Source: Bradyrhizobium macuxiense (GTDB lineage: Bacteria > Pseudomonadota > Alphaproteobacteria > Rhizobiales > Xanthobacteraceae). From it: 64,000 nt of DNA. The stretch covers positions 20,277 through 84,276 of the forward strand of contig NZ_LNCU01000088.1 in NCBI RefSeq assembly GCF_001542415.1, read 5' to 3'. A model generated the notes under the pieces. It had not been told where the DNA came from. It saw only the letters and a list, made by a program, of their open reading frames with translations, and ran no database searches. Position numbers and translations under genes: made by a program. Positions 8,748 through 17,213 of the stretch are shown here, one piece after another (positions within the stretch are counted from its first letter, which is position 1; each line of letters begins with the position of its first letter).

Positions 8748-9755
8748 CTATTTCGGCAGCGTGACCGGCGTCAGCTTGAACTGGCCCGGGTCCTTTCCCT
8801 TGTCGGGACCGATGATGTAGGACAGCTTGCCTTCGGCGACCCAACCGGTATCGCCGACCTCAGTCACGGACACCGGTCCGGTGAAACCATCCTTGATGGT
8901 GTCGATCTCGGCGTCATCGCCCTTGACCGTGACCTTGTCGAGCTTGCCGTTGCCCTCGATCAGCAGGAAGCCGCTGCCGAAAGCGCGCATCGCATCGGCG
9001 TGATCGAGCGGCCGCGACGGTTTCAATTCGGTCACCGCGCCGGCCTTGCCGTCCTTGACCGCGACCTTGAACAGCTTGGCCGGGATGAAGGTCGTGACAT
9101 AGATATTGCCATCCGCGCCGATCGCGATGCCGTCGAGCCCGACGCCGTCCTTGGCGGGCGCGAGCAGCGGATCGGTGGCAAAGCTCGTCAGCGCCGTGCC
9201 GCCCGGCCTCAGCGCGTGCACGATCGGCGCACCGGAATCGCTGACATAGGCGGTGCCGTCGCTGCTGACCACGATATCGTTGCAGAATGATTTCGGCTCG
9301 CTCAGCGCAAAGCTGCCCTTTGGTGCACCGCTCTTGAGATCGAAGGTCTTGAGCCAGGCGCCCTTGGCGTCACTTGGCCCGGCGACGCCGACGCCGCTGA
9401 GGTCATTGGAGCAGACATAGAGCGTGCCGCTCTTCTCGTCGGCGAGCACGCCAAGCGTCGAGCGGCTGCCGCCGGCGCCCGGCTTGACGAGCTGCTCCGG
9501 CTTGCCGCCCGGAGCGATCTTCGTCACGCCGCCGAGATTGAAGCTGCCGACGTAAAGCGCGCCGTCGGAGGTCGAGGTGACGCTCTCCGGAAAGCTCTTG
9601 TCGGGGAGGCCGACCGGAGCCGTTTCGGCACATGCGGCGCCGATGGTGCCGAGGCTGAAGAAAATGGCCGCCGCGCCGAGCACAGATGCGCGGCGGACCT
9701 TGAGCAGTTCTCCCTGTGCGAGCGGACGTTCCGCGCCGCCGTCTTGTTTTGTCAT
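8748..9755 (-). CDS. Exported SMP-30/NHL-like beta-propeller protein
   Basis: A 335-residue protein with a signal peptide at about residues 20-43, preceded by a longer than usual N-terminal extension, so a later start is possible. The mature part has repeated blades of the type SDGTAYVSDSG, ADGNIYVTTF and DGALYVGSF, as in SMP-30/gluconolactonase and strictosidine-synthase-like propellers. It probably binds or hydrolyses a small lactone in the periplasm, but no catalytic set can be asserted from sequence alone. It is divergent from the small gene at 9938. Confidence 0.75.
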   Translation of the reverse strand: MTKQDGGAERPLAQGELLKVRRASVLGAAAIFFSLGTIGAACAETAPVGLPDKSFPESVTSTSDGALYVGSFNLGGVTKIAPGGKPEQLVKPGAGGSRSTLGVLADEKSGTLYVCSNDLSGVGVAGPSDAKGAWLKTFDLKSGAPKGSFALSEPKSFCNDIVVSSDGTAYVSDSGAPIVHALRPGGTALTSFATDPLLAPAKDGVGLDGIAIGADGNIYVTTFIPAKLFKVAVKDGKAGAVTELKPSRPLDHADAMRAFGSGFLLIEGNGKLDKVTVKGDDAEIDTIKDGFTGPVSVTEVGDTGWVAEGKLSYIIGPDKGKDPGQFKLTPVTLPK

Positions 9756-9884
9756 GATCGCTATTCCTGATGAGACCCGGTGCGACCAGGCAGGAGTTGT
9801 TGAGGCGATCGTCGCCGGCCGACAGCTTGTGGGTCTTGCAGGTTTCCGACCGGATTGTTCGCTCGCCTGCCTTGTCGCTATCGA

Positions 9885-9902
9885 TATATACGATAGTATA
9901 TA
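9885..9902. promoter_or_regulatory. Perfect palindrome in a divergent promoter region
   Basis: TATATAC, spacer GATA, GTATATA: 7-base arms with a 4-base spacer, lying between the propeller gene (start 9755, minus) and the small zinc-ribbon gene (start 9938, plus). An overlapping imperfect dyad TATCG...CGATA covers 9879-9895. The A/T-rich symmetry in a GC-rich genome suggests an operator or the core promoter. No regulator gene is adjacent. Confidence 0.4.
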
Positions 9903-9937
9903 ATGGTAGAAAAGAAGCGATGGTGGGAGATCGCATC

Positions 9938-10183
9938 ATGGAACTGGAACCGACGGTCCGGAGCCGGTGCATGTGCTGCGGTGGCGTCATCGACGGTCTC
10001 GCCGATGACGGTGCGATCGGGATCGATGCGCGGATCGGCCTGTTTTCCGACGAATGCGCTTTCGTCTGCAACGCGTGCACCGCGAACCTGATCCAGGCCG
10101 CGGCGCTGCGCAAGCGTGAGATGGTCCACCGCAAGTGGCCGTCGCGCGATCGGAGCGTTCAGTCGGCGCCGAAGGCGTCGTAG
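9938..10183 (+). CDS. Small protein with two CxxC motifs
   Basis: An 81-residue protein beginning MELEPTVRS. Two cysteine pairs (CMCCGG near residue 10 and CNAC near residue 47) could form a zinc-binding module. The start at 9938 follows a GGGAG site by 9 bases; an in-frame ATG at 9920 is an alternative. The last 25 bases overlap the 3' end of the convergent serine hydrolase gene. I recognise no family. Confidence 0.55.
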   Translation: MELEPTVRSRCMCCGGVIDGLADDGAIGIDARIGLFSDECAFVCNACTANLIQAAALRKREMVHRKWPSRDRSVQSAPKAS

Positions 10184-11457
10184 ACCAGCTTCTTGAACGC
10201 CGGCGTGATGCGGCCGCGCTCGTTCTGGGTCTGCTCCAGCAGGATGTAGACCATGTCGAGCTTCGGATCGACGCCGAAATAGGTGCCGCTGCCGCTGTCC
10301 CATTTCAACTCACCGATCGAGCCCGGCGGGGGCGGCCTGGCGTTGCCGGGATCGGTACGGACGCCGATGCCATAGCCATAGCCAAACCCGTCGCCGGGAA
10401 AGTACCAGTAGTCGCGGCCGACGCCGGAACCCGGCCCGACATGGTCCGTCGTCATGTCCTTGAAGGCGGCGGGGCTGAGATAGCGCTTGCCGTCGTATTC
10501 GCCGCCGTTGAGCAGCATCTGAGCGAAGCGGGCATAGTCCAGCACCGTGGACGACAGCCCGCCGCCTCCGGATTCCCATTCGGGGTGCGCGAGCCGGTCA
10601 CGCTCGCCGTCGAGCAGGATCTGGTCCGTCGGCAGCGGCCGCGCCATCCGCGCGCGCTCCTGGTCGGTCGTGATCACGTATTTCGTGCTGGTCATGTGGA
10701 GCGGATCGAAGATCCGCTCCTTCTCGAAGGCATAAAGCGACTTGCCGGACACGATCTCGATCACGGCTCCGAGCACGTCGGTCGAGTGGCCGTAGCGCCA
10801 CAGTGTGCCCGGCTGCCGCGACAGCGGCAGCTTGGCGATGCGTTCGGCGAACTCCTTGTTGTCGAACTTGCCGTCGAACAGATGCGCCTGCCTGTAGATG
10901 TGCTGCACCCAGTCGGCGCCGATATATTCATAGGTGATGCCCGAAGTCTGCCGCATCAGGTCCTCGATGGTCACAGGACGGTTCGGCGGCACCAGCTCCA
11001 GCGTCGCCATGCCGTTCTGGCCGGGCGGTTCGATGCCAACCTTCACATCGGCAAAGGCCGGGATGTATTTCGACAGTGGATCCTTCGGCGACAGCTTGCC
11101 TTCATCGACCAGCATCATCGCGGCGACGCTGGTGACCGGCTTGGTCATCGAATGCAGTGCGAAGATCGTGTCCGGCGTCATCGGCACCTTGGTCCTGACG
11201 TCGCTGTCGCCGAAGCATTTCAGGTAGACCTGCTTGCCATGCTGCTGGATCAGCACCACGGCGCCCGGCAGGCGGCCGGTCGCGACTTCATTGTCGAAGA
11301 ATGCGGTGATGCGTTCGAGTCCTTGAGGCGATGGAGCAGGAGGCTGGGAGGCGCCCGTTGGTCCGGTGGCGCTGGCAAAAAACACGGCCGAGAGGACCGC
11401 TGCGCCGAGCAATCGCGTCAGCGTTGAAACGACACTCGGATGAAATCTGCGTGACAT
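10159..11457 (-). CDS. Serine hydrolase, beta-lactamase family (esterase-like), exported
   Basis: A 432-residue protein with a signal peptide (about residues 1-37). The nucleophile motif is SMTK, within the block FALHSMTKPVTS. The second motif reads Tyr-Gly-His-Ser where Tyr-x-Asn is usual, as in EstB-like carboxylesterases, and the third box reads SGSGTYFGVDP, again an esterase pattern. It is therefore more likely a periplasmic esterase or transesterase than a beta-lactamase. It is unrelated in detail to the shorter serine hydrolase at 125-1255. It is a single-gene unit. Confidence 0.82.
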   Translation of the reverse strand: MSRRFHPSVVSTLTRLLGAAVLSAVFFASATGPTGASQPPAPSPQGLERITAFFDNEVATGRLPGAVVLIQQHGKQVYLKCFGDSDVRTKVPMTPDTIFALHSMTKPVTSVAAMMLVDEGKLSPKDPLSKYIPAFADVKVGIEPPGQNGMATLELVPPNRPVTIEDLMRQTSGITYEYIGADWVQHIYRQAHLFDGKFDNKEFAERIAKLPLSRQPGTLWRYGHSTDVLGAVIEIVSGKSLYAFEKERIFDPLHMTSTKYVITTDQERARMARPLPTDQILLDGERDRLAHPEWESGGGGLSSTVLDYARFAQMLLNGGEYDGKRYLSPAAFKDMTTDHVGPGSGVGRDYWYFPGDGFGYGYGIGVRTDPGNARPPPPGSIGELKWDSGSGTYFGVDPKLDMVYILLEQTQNERGRITPAFKKLVYDAFGAD

Positions 11458-11572
11458 TGACGAGTGAGCCCCGATTGCCCGAAGCGATCCCTCGAGCGCG
11501 CGGACTTTAGCGCGGGCATCTCGCGCGACCTAGCGGTTTCCTGCCGTTTGGCTTTACGACGACGATCGAAAT

Positions 11573-12949
11573 CTACACAATTTGCGTCGCGCCGACCGGC
11601 GTACGAACGGCATGTGACAGCACCTGCAAGGCCTGGCTCAACTCGGCGCGATTGCGCGCGGCGCCGAGCGAGACGCGCAGGCCCCGCGGCGCGGCATCGC
11701 CGACCGCAAAAGCATCTTCGCCGACGACCGCCAGTCCGTTACGCATCAGGTGCGACAACAGGTCCGTGCCGCCGAAATGTTTCGGCAGCGGCATCCAGAT
11801 GTGATGGCTCGCCGGCCGCGCCGCGTAGGTCACACCTTTGAGGAAGCGCGTCGCGAGCTGCTGGCGGGCGGCCGCTTCGTTGCGGATGGCGCGGATGATC
11901 TCGGCGGCGACACCCGAACGCAGCCATTGCGTGACCAGCGCGACCATCAGCGATGGCGGCATCTGCAAGGTAGCCTGCAGGCTCGCGCGCATGCGCTGCT
12001 CGGCGTCGGGATCCGGCGCCAGCAGGTAGGCGACGCGCAGCGCCGGCGCGATGCATTTGGCAATGCTGGCGGCGAAATAGGTGCGCTCGGGAATCAGCGT
12101 CGCGATCGGAGCTGCCTGCGGCTCGAGCGGGCCATAGACGTCATCCTCGATCAGCACGCAGCCCCGTTTGCGGATGATATCGGCGATCGCCTTGCGCCTG
12201 GCGGCACTCATCGTCACCGTGGTCGGGTTCTGTTGCGTCGGGACCAGATAGATCGCCTTCGGCTTGTGCTTGCGGCAGGCTTCGTCGAGCGCGGCGGGAC
12301 TGATCCCGTCGGCGTCCATCGCCACGCCGACGAGGCGAATATCGAGCCGCGCGGCAGCGGCCTTCACGCCGGGAAACGTCAATGCCTCCGTGAGCACGAC
12401 GTCGCCCGGCGAGGTCAGCGCGAGCAGGGCGTTGAAGATGATCGCCTGCGAACCCGGATAGATCACGATGCGGTCGGCGGATGCGTGCGGCACGCGCGGC
12501 TGCAGCCAGGCAGCCGCGACCTCACGCTCGTCGGCGGTGCCGCCGGGACGCGCATAGCCGAGATAGGCGGAGAAGCCGGCCTCGGAGCGGATGGTCGCCA
12601 GTCCCTGCGCGATGCGCAGATCGAGATTGGCTTCGACCGGCTGCGGCGGCAGGTTCATCGACAGGTCGATGTTGACGGGTGCGGGCAGGTCGGAGGCGGC
12701 GCGCGCCGTGGTCTCCGAGACGAATGTGCCCTGGCCCACTCGCGCATCCAGCAGCCCGCGCCGGCGCGCTTCGCCATAGGCGCGCGTCACGGTGGTGAGA
12801 TCGACCCCGAGCGCCGACGCCAGCGCACGGTGGGTCGGCAGCCGTTCACCGCGCACCAGCCGGCCGCTGGCGATGTCGGACGCCAGCGCATCGACGATGC
12901 GCAGGAACATCGGGCCCTGCCATTCCGAAACTGTAGGGATCCAATCCAT
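11573..12949 (-). CDS. MocR-type GntR regulator / aminotransferase fusion
   Basis: A 458-residue protein with an N-terminal GntR winged helix (about residues 10-80, with GERLPTHRALASALGVDLTTV) joined to a fold-type I PLP aminotransferase-like domain (about 100-450). The PLP lysine is probably in SIAKCIAPALRVAY, near residue 300. MocR regulators bind PLP or a PLP adduct to control genes of amino-acid, GABA or vitamin B6 metabolism. It is divergent from the DUF983 gene, and the intergenic region contains spaced direct repeats that fit a MocR operator, so this gene is probably autoregulated. Confidence 0.88.
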   Translation of the reverse strand: MDWIPTVSEWQGPMFLRIVDALASDIASGRLVRGERLPTHRALASALGVDLTTVTRAYGEARRRGLLDARVGQGTFVSETTARAASDLPAPVNIDLSMNLPPQPVEANLDLRIAQGLATIRSEAGFSAYLGYARPGGTADEREVAAAWLQPRVPHASADRIVIYPGSQAIIFNALLALTSPGDVVLTEALTFPGVKAAAARLDIRLVGVAMDADGISPAALDEACRKHKPKAIYLVPTQQNPTTVTMSAARRKAIADIIRKRGCVLIEDDVYGPLEPQAAPIATLIPERTYFAASIAKCIAPALRVAYLLAPDPDAEQRMRASLQATLQMPPSLMVALVTQWLRSGVAAEIIRAIRNEAAARQQLATRFLKGVTYAARPASHHIWMPLPKHFGGTDLLSHLMRNGLAVVGEDAFAVGDAAPRGLRVSLGAARNRAELSQALQVLSHAVRTPVGATQIV

Positions 12950-12971
12950 GCAATCTAGCGCTTTGTCTTTG

Positions 12972-13000
12972 ATTGTATGCTTCGATATGCATATTGTATG
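12972..13000. promoter_or_regulatory. Candidate MocR operator: direct repeats two helical turns apart
   Basis: ATTGTATG occurs at 12972-12979 and again at 12993-13000, exactly 21 bases apart. A perfect palindrome ATATGCATAT (12985-12994) lies between them. The pair sits between the MocR gene (start 12949) and the DUF983 gene. Direct repeats with this kind of spacing are the known target architecture for MocR proteins such as GabR and PdxR. Confidence 0.55.
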
Positions 13001-13030
13001 GATCAGCAGATCAGGTCAAGGATGACGGCG

Positions 13031-13465
13031 ATGACAGACACGGTTTCCCTGCCAAAGGCGATGATGCGCGGTTTCGCGATGAAGTGCCCGAACTGCGGGC
13101 GTGGTCACTTGTTCGGCCGCTTCCTGAAGGTGGCCGACCATTGCGAGGTCTGCCACGAGGATTTCACCCCGCAGCGCGCGGACGATTTTCCGGCCTATCT
13201 CGTGATCGTGGTGGTCGGCCACATCGTGGTGCCGGCGCTGCTGTGGATGGAGATGACCTACGCGCCGCCGGCCTGGCTGCAACTCGCGATCTGGCTGCCG
13301 GTGACGCTGTTCGGTGCGCTCGGGCTGTTGCAGCCGACCAAGGGCGCGATCGTCGGCCTGCAATGGCAACTCGGCATGGAGGGATTTGCGGCGTCGCGGC
13401 GGCGGCGAGCGGTTGCTCCGGTGCGAGCGACGCGAAGTCGTGTACGGCGGATTAGCGAAGCGTAA
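13031..13465 (+). CDS. DUF983 family membrane protein
   Basis: A 144-residue protein with an N-terminal zinc ribbon (CPNCGRGHLF and CEVCHEDF, about residues 17-46) and two membrane segments (about 55-75 and 83-107), the normal DUF983 layout. The start at 13031 lies 8 bases after AAGGA; an in-frame ATG at 13022 is an alternative. The last part, about 20 residues rich in Arg, is encoded by the beginning of a dispersed repeat, so the native C-terminus has probably been replaced. It is divergent from the MocR regulator and could be its target. The family's function is unknown. Confidence 0.82.
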   Translation: MTDTVSLPKAMMRGFAMKCPNCGRGHLFGRFLKVADHCEVCHEDFTPQRADDFPAYLVIVVVGHIVVPALLWMEMTYAPPAWLQLAIWLPVTLFGALGLLQPTKGAIVGLQWQLGMEGFAASRRRRAVAPVRATRSRVRRISEA

Positions 13466-13526
13466 TCCGCCATTCCGCTTGCGGGAAAGATGGTGGGTTA
13501 CGCTTCGTTGACCCGCCCTACGAGAT
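13443..13526. repeat. Dispersed repeat (gcggattagcgaagcg type), copy 1
   Basis: Begins inside the 3' end of the DUF983 gene and runs into the intergenic space towards the MFS gene. It contains GCGGATTA and its complement TAATCCGC at 13447-13470, and a second arm with GGGTTACGCTTCG. A related copy lies at 16400-16470. Confidence 0.65.
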
Positions 13527-13536
13527 CTGCAGATCC

Positions 13537-14784
13537 TCAAATCGGGTGATGATGGGGCCGGAACATCCGGCCCTTTTCCGTCACCAGCACGACTGCGAGC
13601 GAGGCCAGCGTGCAGAGGAAGAAGCCGGTCGCGAACGGCAGCAGCGTGCCGTTGTAGTCCTGGCCGATCGTGGTGCCGATGCCGATCCCGAGCAACGTGG
13701 TGATGGTGCCGTAGAGCGACGAGGCGGTGCCGGCGATCTTGCCCTGCGGCTCCATCGCGAGCGCGGTGAAGTTCGCCATCATCAGGCCGAACGCGAACAT
13801 CATCAGCGCCGACAGCACCATGAACAGCGGCAGCGTCAGCACTCCGGTCTTGACAGCAACGAGCAGCGCCCCGGCGACGACGGCAAAGCCGGTCAGCGCG
13901 GCGTGCGAGATCACGCGCATGCCGACGCGGCCGACGATGCGGGAATTGAGGAAGCCTGCGATCGCGACGCCGACCGCGCACGCCGCGAAGGCGACCGGGA
14001 AGTAATGTCCGAGCTTGAAGATCTCGGTGAACACCTGCTGCGAGCAGAACACGAAGGCGAACAGCGAGCCCTGCACGCCGCCGGCGGCGAGCGCGTAGCC
14101 GATGGTCTGGCGGTTGGTGACGGTCTGGCGGAACGCCGAGAGCACCTCGGGGATCGCCAGCGACTTGCGCATCTCCTGCGGCAGCGTCTCCGGCATGCGC
14201 AGCGCGCTCCAGGCGAGCGCGATCACGCCATAGATCATCAGCAGCACGAAGATGCCGTGCCAGTTCGTCAGCAGCATCACGGCCTGGCCGAATGACGGCG
14301 CGATCACGGGGACCGCGATGAACACCATCATCGCCAGCGACATCACGCTCGCCATGCGCCGTCCGGCGTAGCAGTCGCGCACGATCGAGGTCGCGATCAC
14401 GCGGGTCGCCGCGGTGCCGAGCCCCTGTAGCGCGCGCGCCAGCAGCAGCGTTTCGAAGGACGGCGCCATGATCGCGAGCAGGCCGGCGACGGTGTAGACG
14501 GTCATGCCGCCGAGCAGCACCGGGCGACGGCCGAACCGGTCCGACAGCGGGCCCATGATGAACTGGCCGACGCCGAAGCCGACCAGGAAGATCGACAGTA
14601 CCATCTGCGGACGGTTGGCGTCGGCGAGATGGAAGGCGGAGCGGATGTTGGGCAGCGCCGGCAGCATCATGTCCATCGCCAGCGGGTTCAGCGCCATGAT
14701 GGAGGCAATGATGACGACGAATTCCGGGAAGCCCATCGGGCGGTGGCCTGAGGAAACCCAGGCATCGGCATTGATGTCAGACAC
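13537..14784 (-). CDS. MFS drug-resistance transporter, Bcr/CflA type (DHA1)
   Basis: A 415-residue inner-membrane protein with 12 predicted helices. The MFS motif A between helices 2 and 3 is visible as GPLSDRFGRRPVLLGG (about residues 77-92), and the DHA1-type motif C region follows in helix 5. The N-terminal segment with MALNPLAMDMMLPALP is typical of Bcr/CflA proton-driven drug exporters. Substrates cannot be assigned. It is transcribed alone, divergent from the next MFS gene with a 273-base spacer in which I see no clear regulatory site. Confidence 0.88.
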   Translation of the reverse strand: MSDINADAWVSSGHRPMGFPEFVVIIASIMALNPLAMDMMLPALPNIRSAFHLADANRPQMVLSIFLVGFGVGQFIMGPLSDRFGRRPVLLGGMTVYTVAGLLAIMAPSFETLLLARALQGLGTAATRVIATSIVRDCYAGRRMASVMSLAMMVFIAVPVIAPSFGQAVMLLTNWHGIFVLLMIYGVIALAWSALRMPETLPQEMRKSLAIPEVLSAFRQTVTNRQTIGYALAAGGVQGSLFAFVFCSQQVFTEIFKLGHYFPVAFAACAVGVAIAGFLNSRIVGRVGMRVISHAALTGFAVVAGALLVAVKTGVLTLPLFMVLSALMMFAFGLMMANFTALAMEPQGKIAGTASSLYGTITTLLGIGIGTTIGQDYNGTLLPFATGFFLCTLASLAVVLVTEKGRMFRPHHHPI

Positions 14785-15057
14785 TTAACGACCTCTTGGG
14801 AGATCGGAATCATAGTCATTTTGTTGCGGTGCACAATCGGCGTTTCGGGATAGGTGCCCGTCGATAGCGGGTGAGGTAGCCCGGTGATGGGCTTGGCCAT
14901 GCCGTGCGTGGCCGCGACTACATCGTTGCTGCTGCAACTATTCCGCTCGTACCGGGCGCGAAGCTCTGCTATCCCGGTACCAGCATCGTGCGGGGCAGGG
15001 CGCATCGCGGCAGATCGCGCGCCCCGCATAGACAGAAACGGGTAGTGGGGAGGCCAC

Positions 15058-16392
15058 ATGTCCATCGAACTGTCCGCGCGTTCCCGCGGCGCTGAACTGT
15101 CGGAAGAGGAACGCAAGGTCCTCACCGCGACGCTCGTCGGCACCACCATCGAATGGTACGACTTCTTCGTCTACGCGCAGGCGGCTGGCCTGGTGTTCGG
15201 CGCGCTGTTCTTCGCGCCGATGAACCAGAACAACCCGCTGCTGGCGCAGATCGTGTCGTTCGCGACGCTCGGCCTGTCGTTCCTGTTCCGCCCGCTCGGC
15301 GCCATCGTCTGCGGTCACCTCGGCGACCGCTTCGGGCGCAAGAACATGCTGGTCGTGACGCTGCTCTTGATGGGCGCAGCCACCGCGCTGGTCGGATTGC
15401 TGCCGACCTATGCGCAGGTCGGCGCCTGGGCGCCGGCGCTGCTGATCCTGCTGCGCATCCTGCAAGGCTTCTCCGCCGGCGGCGAGTGGGGCGGTGCGGC
15501 GCTGATGTCGGTGGAATCGGCACCGATCAACCGGCGCAGCTTCTTCGGCTCGTTCCCGCAGATCGGCACGCCGCTCGGCATGATCCTCGCGACCGGCGTG
15601 CTGTGGGTGCTCACCACGACACTTGGCAAGCAGGCGATGATCGAGTGGGGCTGGCGCATTCCGTTCCTGCTCTCGATCGTCCTGATCGTCGTCGGCATCC
15701 TGATCCGCCGCACGGTGGAGGAATCGCCGGTGTTCCAGGCGATGCACCGCCGCCGCAAGGAATCCGCGGCGCCGCTCAAGGAGCTGATGCGCAATCACAG
15801 CAAGGAGATACTGCGCACGGCGCTGATCTTCATGGCCAACAACGCGGCCGGCTACATCCTGATCGCCTTCATCATCAGCTACGGCGCCAACACGCTGAAG
15901 ATGCCGTCGGACCAGCTCTTGCTGATCGGCACGCTCGCCGCGGTAAGCTGGTTCGTCTTCACGCTGCTCGGCGGCATCCTCGGTGACAAGATCGGCCGTG
16001 TGCGCACCTTCCAGATCGGCTACGGGCTGATGGTGCTGTGGGCGGTGCCGATGTGGTTTTTGATCGACAGCAAGAACCTGCTGCTGTTCTTCGTCAGCGC
16101 CGTCGGTCTCACCATTGCGCTCGGCCTGTCCTACGGGCCGCAGGCAGCGCTCTATGCCGAGCTGTTCCCGGCCAAGGTGCGCTATTCCGGCGTCTCGATC
16201 GGCTATGCGCTCGGCGCCATCTTCGGCGGCGCCTTCGCACCGATGATCGCGCAATGGATCATCGGCACCTACGGCCAATCCTGGCGCGTCGGCGTCTACA
16301 TCGCGGTGCTGTCGCTGATCTCGCTCATTACTGTGTCGACGATCAGGGATCCGCAGGGCGTCGACCTAAATGTGAATGACACGAGCGCATAA
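15058..16392 (+). CDS. MFS transporter, metabolite:H+ symporter (MHS) family
   Basis: A 444-residue 12-helix symporter. It has the MHS entry sequence TTIEWYDFFVY (about residues 28-38), motif A as GHLGDRFGRKN (about 86-96) and the helix-4/5 block LQGFSAGGEWGGA, as in ProP, KgtP and ShiA. The family imports organic acids, osmolytes or shikimate-like compounds with protons. The substrate is open. GGGGAGG at about 15045-15051 provides a strong ribosome binding site. It stands before the amino-acid locus, but no operon link is visible. Confidence 0.9.
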   Translation: MSIELSARSRGAELSEEERKVLTATLVGTTIEWYDFFVYAQAAGLVFGALFFAPMNQNNPLLAQIVSFATLGLSFLFRPLGAIVCGHLGDRFGRKNMLVVTLLLMGAATALVGLLPTYAQVGAWAPALLILLRILQGFSAGGEWGGAALMSVESAPINRRSFFGSFPQIGTPLGMILATGVLWVLTTTLGKQAMIEWGWRIPFLLSIVLIVVGILIRRTVEESPVFQAMHRRRKESAAPLKELMRNHSKEILRTALIFMANNAAGYILIAFIISYGANTLKMPSDQLLLIGTLAAVSWFVFTLLGGILGDKIGRVRTFQIGYGLMVLWAVPMWFLIDSKNLLLFFVSAVGLTIALGLSYGPQAALYAELFPAKVRYSGVSIGYALGAIFGGAFAPMIAQWIIGTYGQSWRVGVYIAVLSLISLITVSTIRDPQGVDLNVNDTSA

Positions 16393-16399
16393 GCTCTGT

Positions 16400-16470
16400 G
16401 GGGCGGATTAGCCAACAGGCGCAATCCGCCAGTGTCGCGGTGGATTACGCTTCGCTAATCCACCCTACGC
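16400..16470. repeat. Dispersed repeat (gcggattagc type), copy 2
   Basis: Fills the gap between the convergent MHS transporter and racemase-family genes. It carries GGCGGATTAGCC / GGATTACGCTTCGCTAATCC, a strong hairpin at 16442-16463, and probably also acts as a bidirectional stop for transcription. It is related to 13443-13526. Confidence 0.65.
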
Positions 16471-17097
16471 CCCGAGTATCGTCTTCAATTTCAGCACGGC
16501 ACTGTCGGGCGTCGTCAGCACAGGCCTGCCGGTGACCTCGGCAACGCGTTCGGCTGCGGGGGCCATGCTGTACTGGGCGAGCGCGATCAGGTCGCAGTCG
16601 CGCAAGTCCTTCGCCGCCTCGACCACGATGCGATCATGCTCGGCGCTATCGCCGCGGTCGAGCGCGGCCAGCGCGCCCTCGGCAAGCTTCGGCACCAGTG
16701 TCACCGACGACGGAAACTCCGGCGGCATCGACACCAGGGTCGGCGGGAAAGTCGAAAGCAGTCCGATCGCCTTTCCCTTCGCGACCGCCTGCTCGATCAT
16801 CGCCTCGTTCGGCTTCAACACCGGCATCGGCGCATGCGCGCGCGCGACCGCCTCGATGCAGGGACCGAACGCCGAGCAGGTGAACAGGATGCCGTTGGCG
16901 CCGGTGCCGGCCGCATAGCGGCCCATGGTCAGGAAGCGCTCGGTCATGCGGTCAGTGAGCTTGCCGTCCTGCGCGAGATCGGCCGAGAGGCTGTCGTCGA
17001 GCAGGTTCATCAGCCGCGCCTCTGGCCACAGTCGGGCGAACGACGCCTCGATCGGAACGATCGAGTGCTTCAGGGCATGGATGAGGGTGATGCGCAT
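16465..17097 (-). CDS. Asp/Glu/hydantoin racemase family protein
   Basis: A 210-residue cytoplasmic protein. The start at 17097 gives MRITLIHALKHS; the extra N-terminus of the longer frame is encoded by a dispersed repeat and is rejected. The first catalytic-cysteine loop is present (TCSAFGP, about residue 75). The second loop, where racemases have a cysteine, reads LIALAQYSMAP and has none. It may therefore not racemise amino acids and could be a related lyase or isomerase. It lies just downstream of aapJ on the same strand, so a link to the amino-acid uptake locus is plausible. Confidence 0.72.
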   Translation of the reverse strand: MRITLIHALKHSIVPIEASFARLWPEARLMNLLDDSLSADLAQDGKLTDRMTERFLTMGRYAAGTGANGILFTCSAFGPCIEAVARAHAPMPVLKPNEAMIEQAVAKGKAIGLLSTFPPTLVSMPPEFPSSVTLVPKLAEGALAALDRGDSAEHDRIVVEAAKDLRDCDLIALAQYSMAPAAERVAEVTGRPVLTTPDSAVLKLKTILGA

Positions 17098-17107
17098 GGT
17101 CGCAACC

Positions 17108-17208
17108 TGTTCTTCGTAGGTGGGCAAAGGCGCGTCAGCGCCGTGCCCACCATTCTTGCTCATTGCGCGTGAGGGTGGGCACGCTTCGCTTTGCCCACCC
17201 TACGGCTT
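17108..17208. repeat. Dispersed repeat (gtgggcaaagg type), copy 1
   Basis: Arms GTGGGCAAAG and CTTTGCCCAC flank the element (17120-17130 and 17191-17200 region), with an inner GTGCCCACC / GGTGGGCAC pair. It lies between the racemase-family gene and aapJ. A relative occurs at 37965-38065 after phnE. Confidence 0.65.
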
Positions 17209-17213
17209 CATTC

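Noticed and set aside
17098..17163. N-terminal extension of the racemase-family protein
   Set aside because: The extra codons lie in a dispersed repeat and the family's first strand begins at MRITLIHA.
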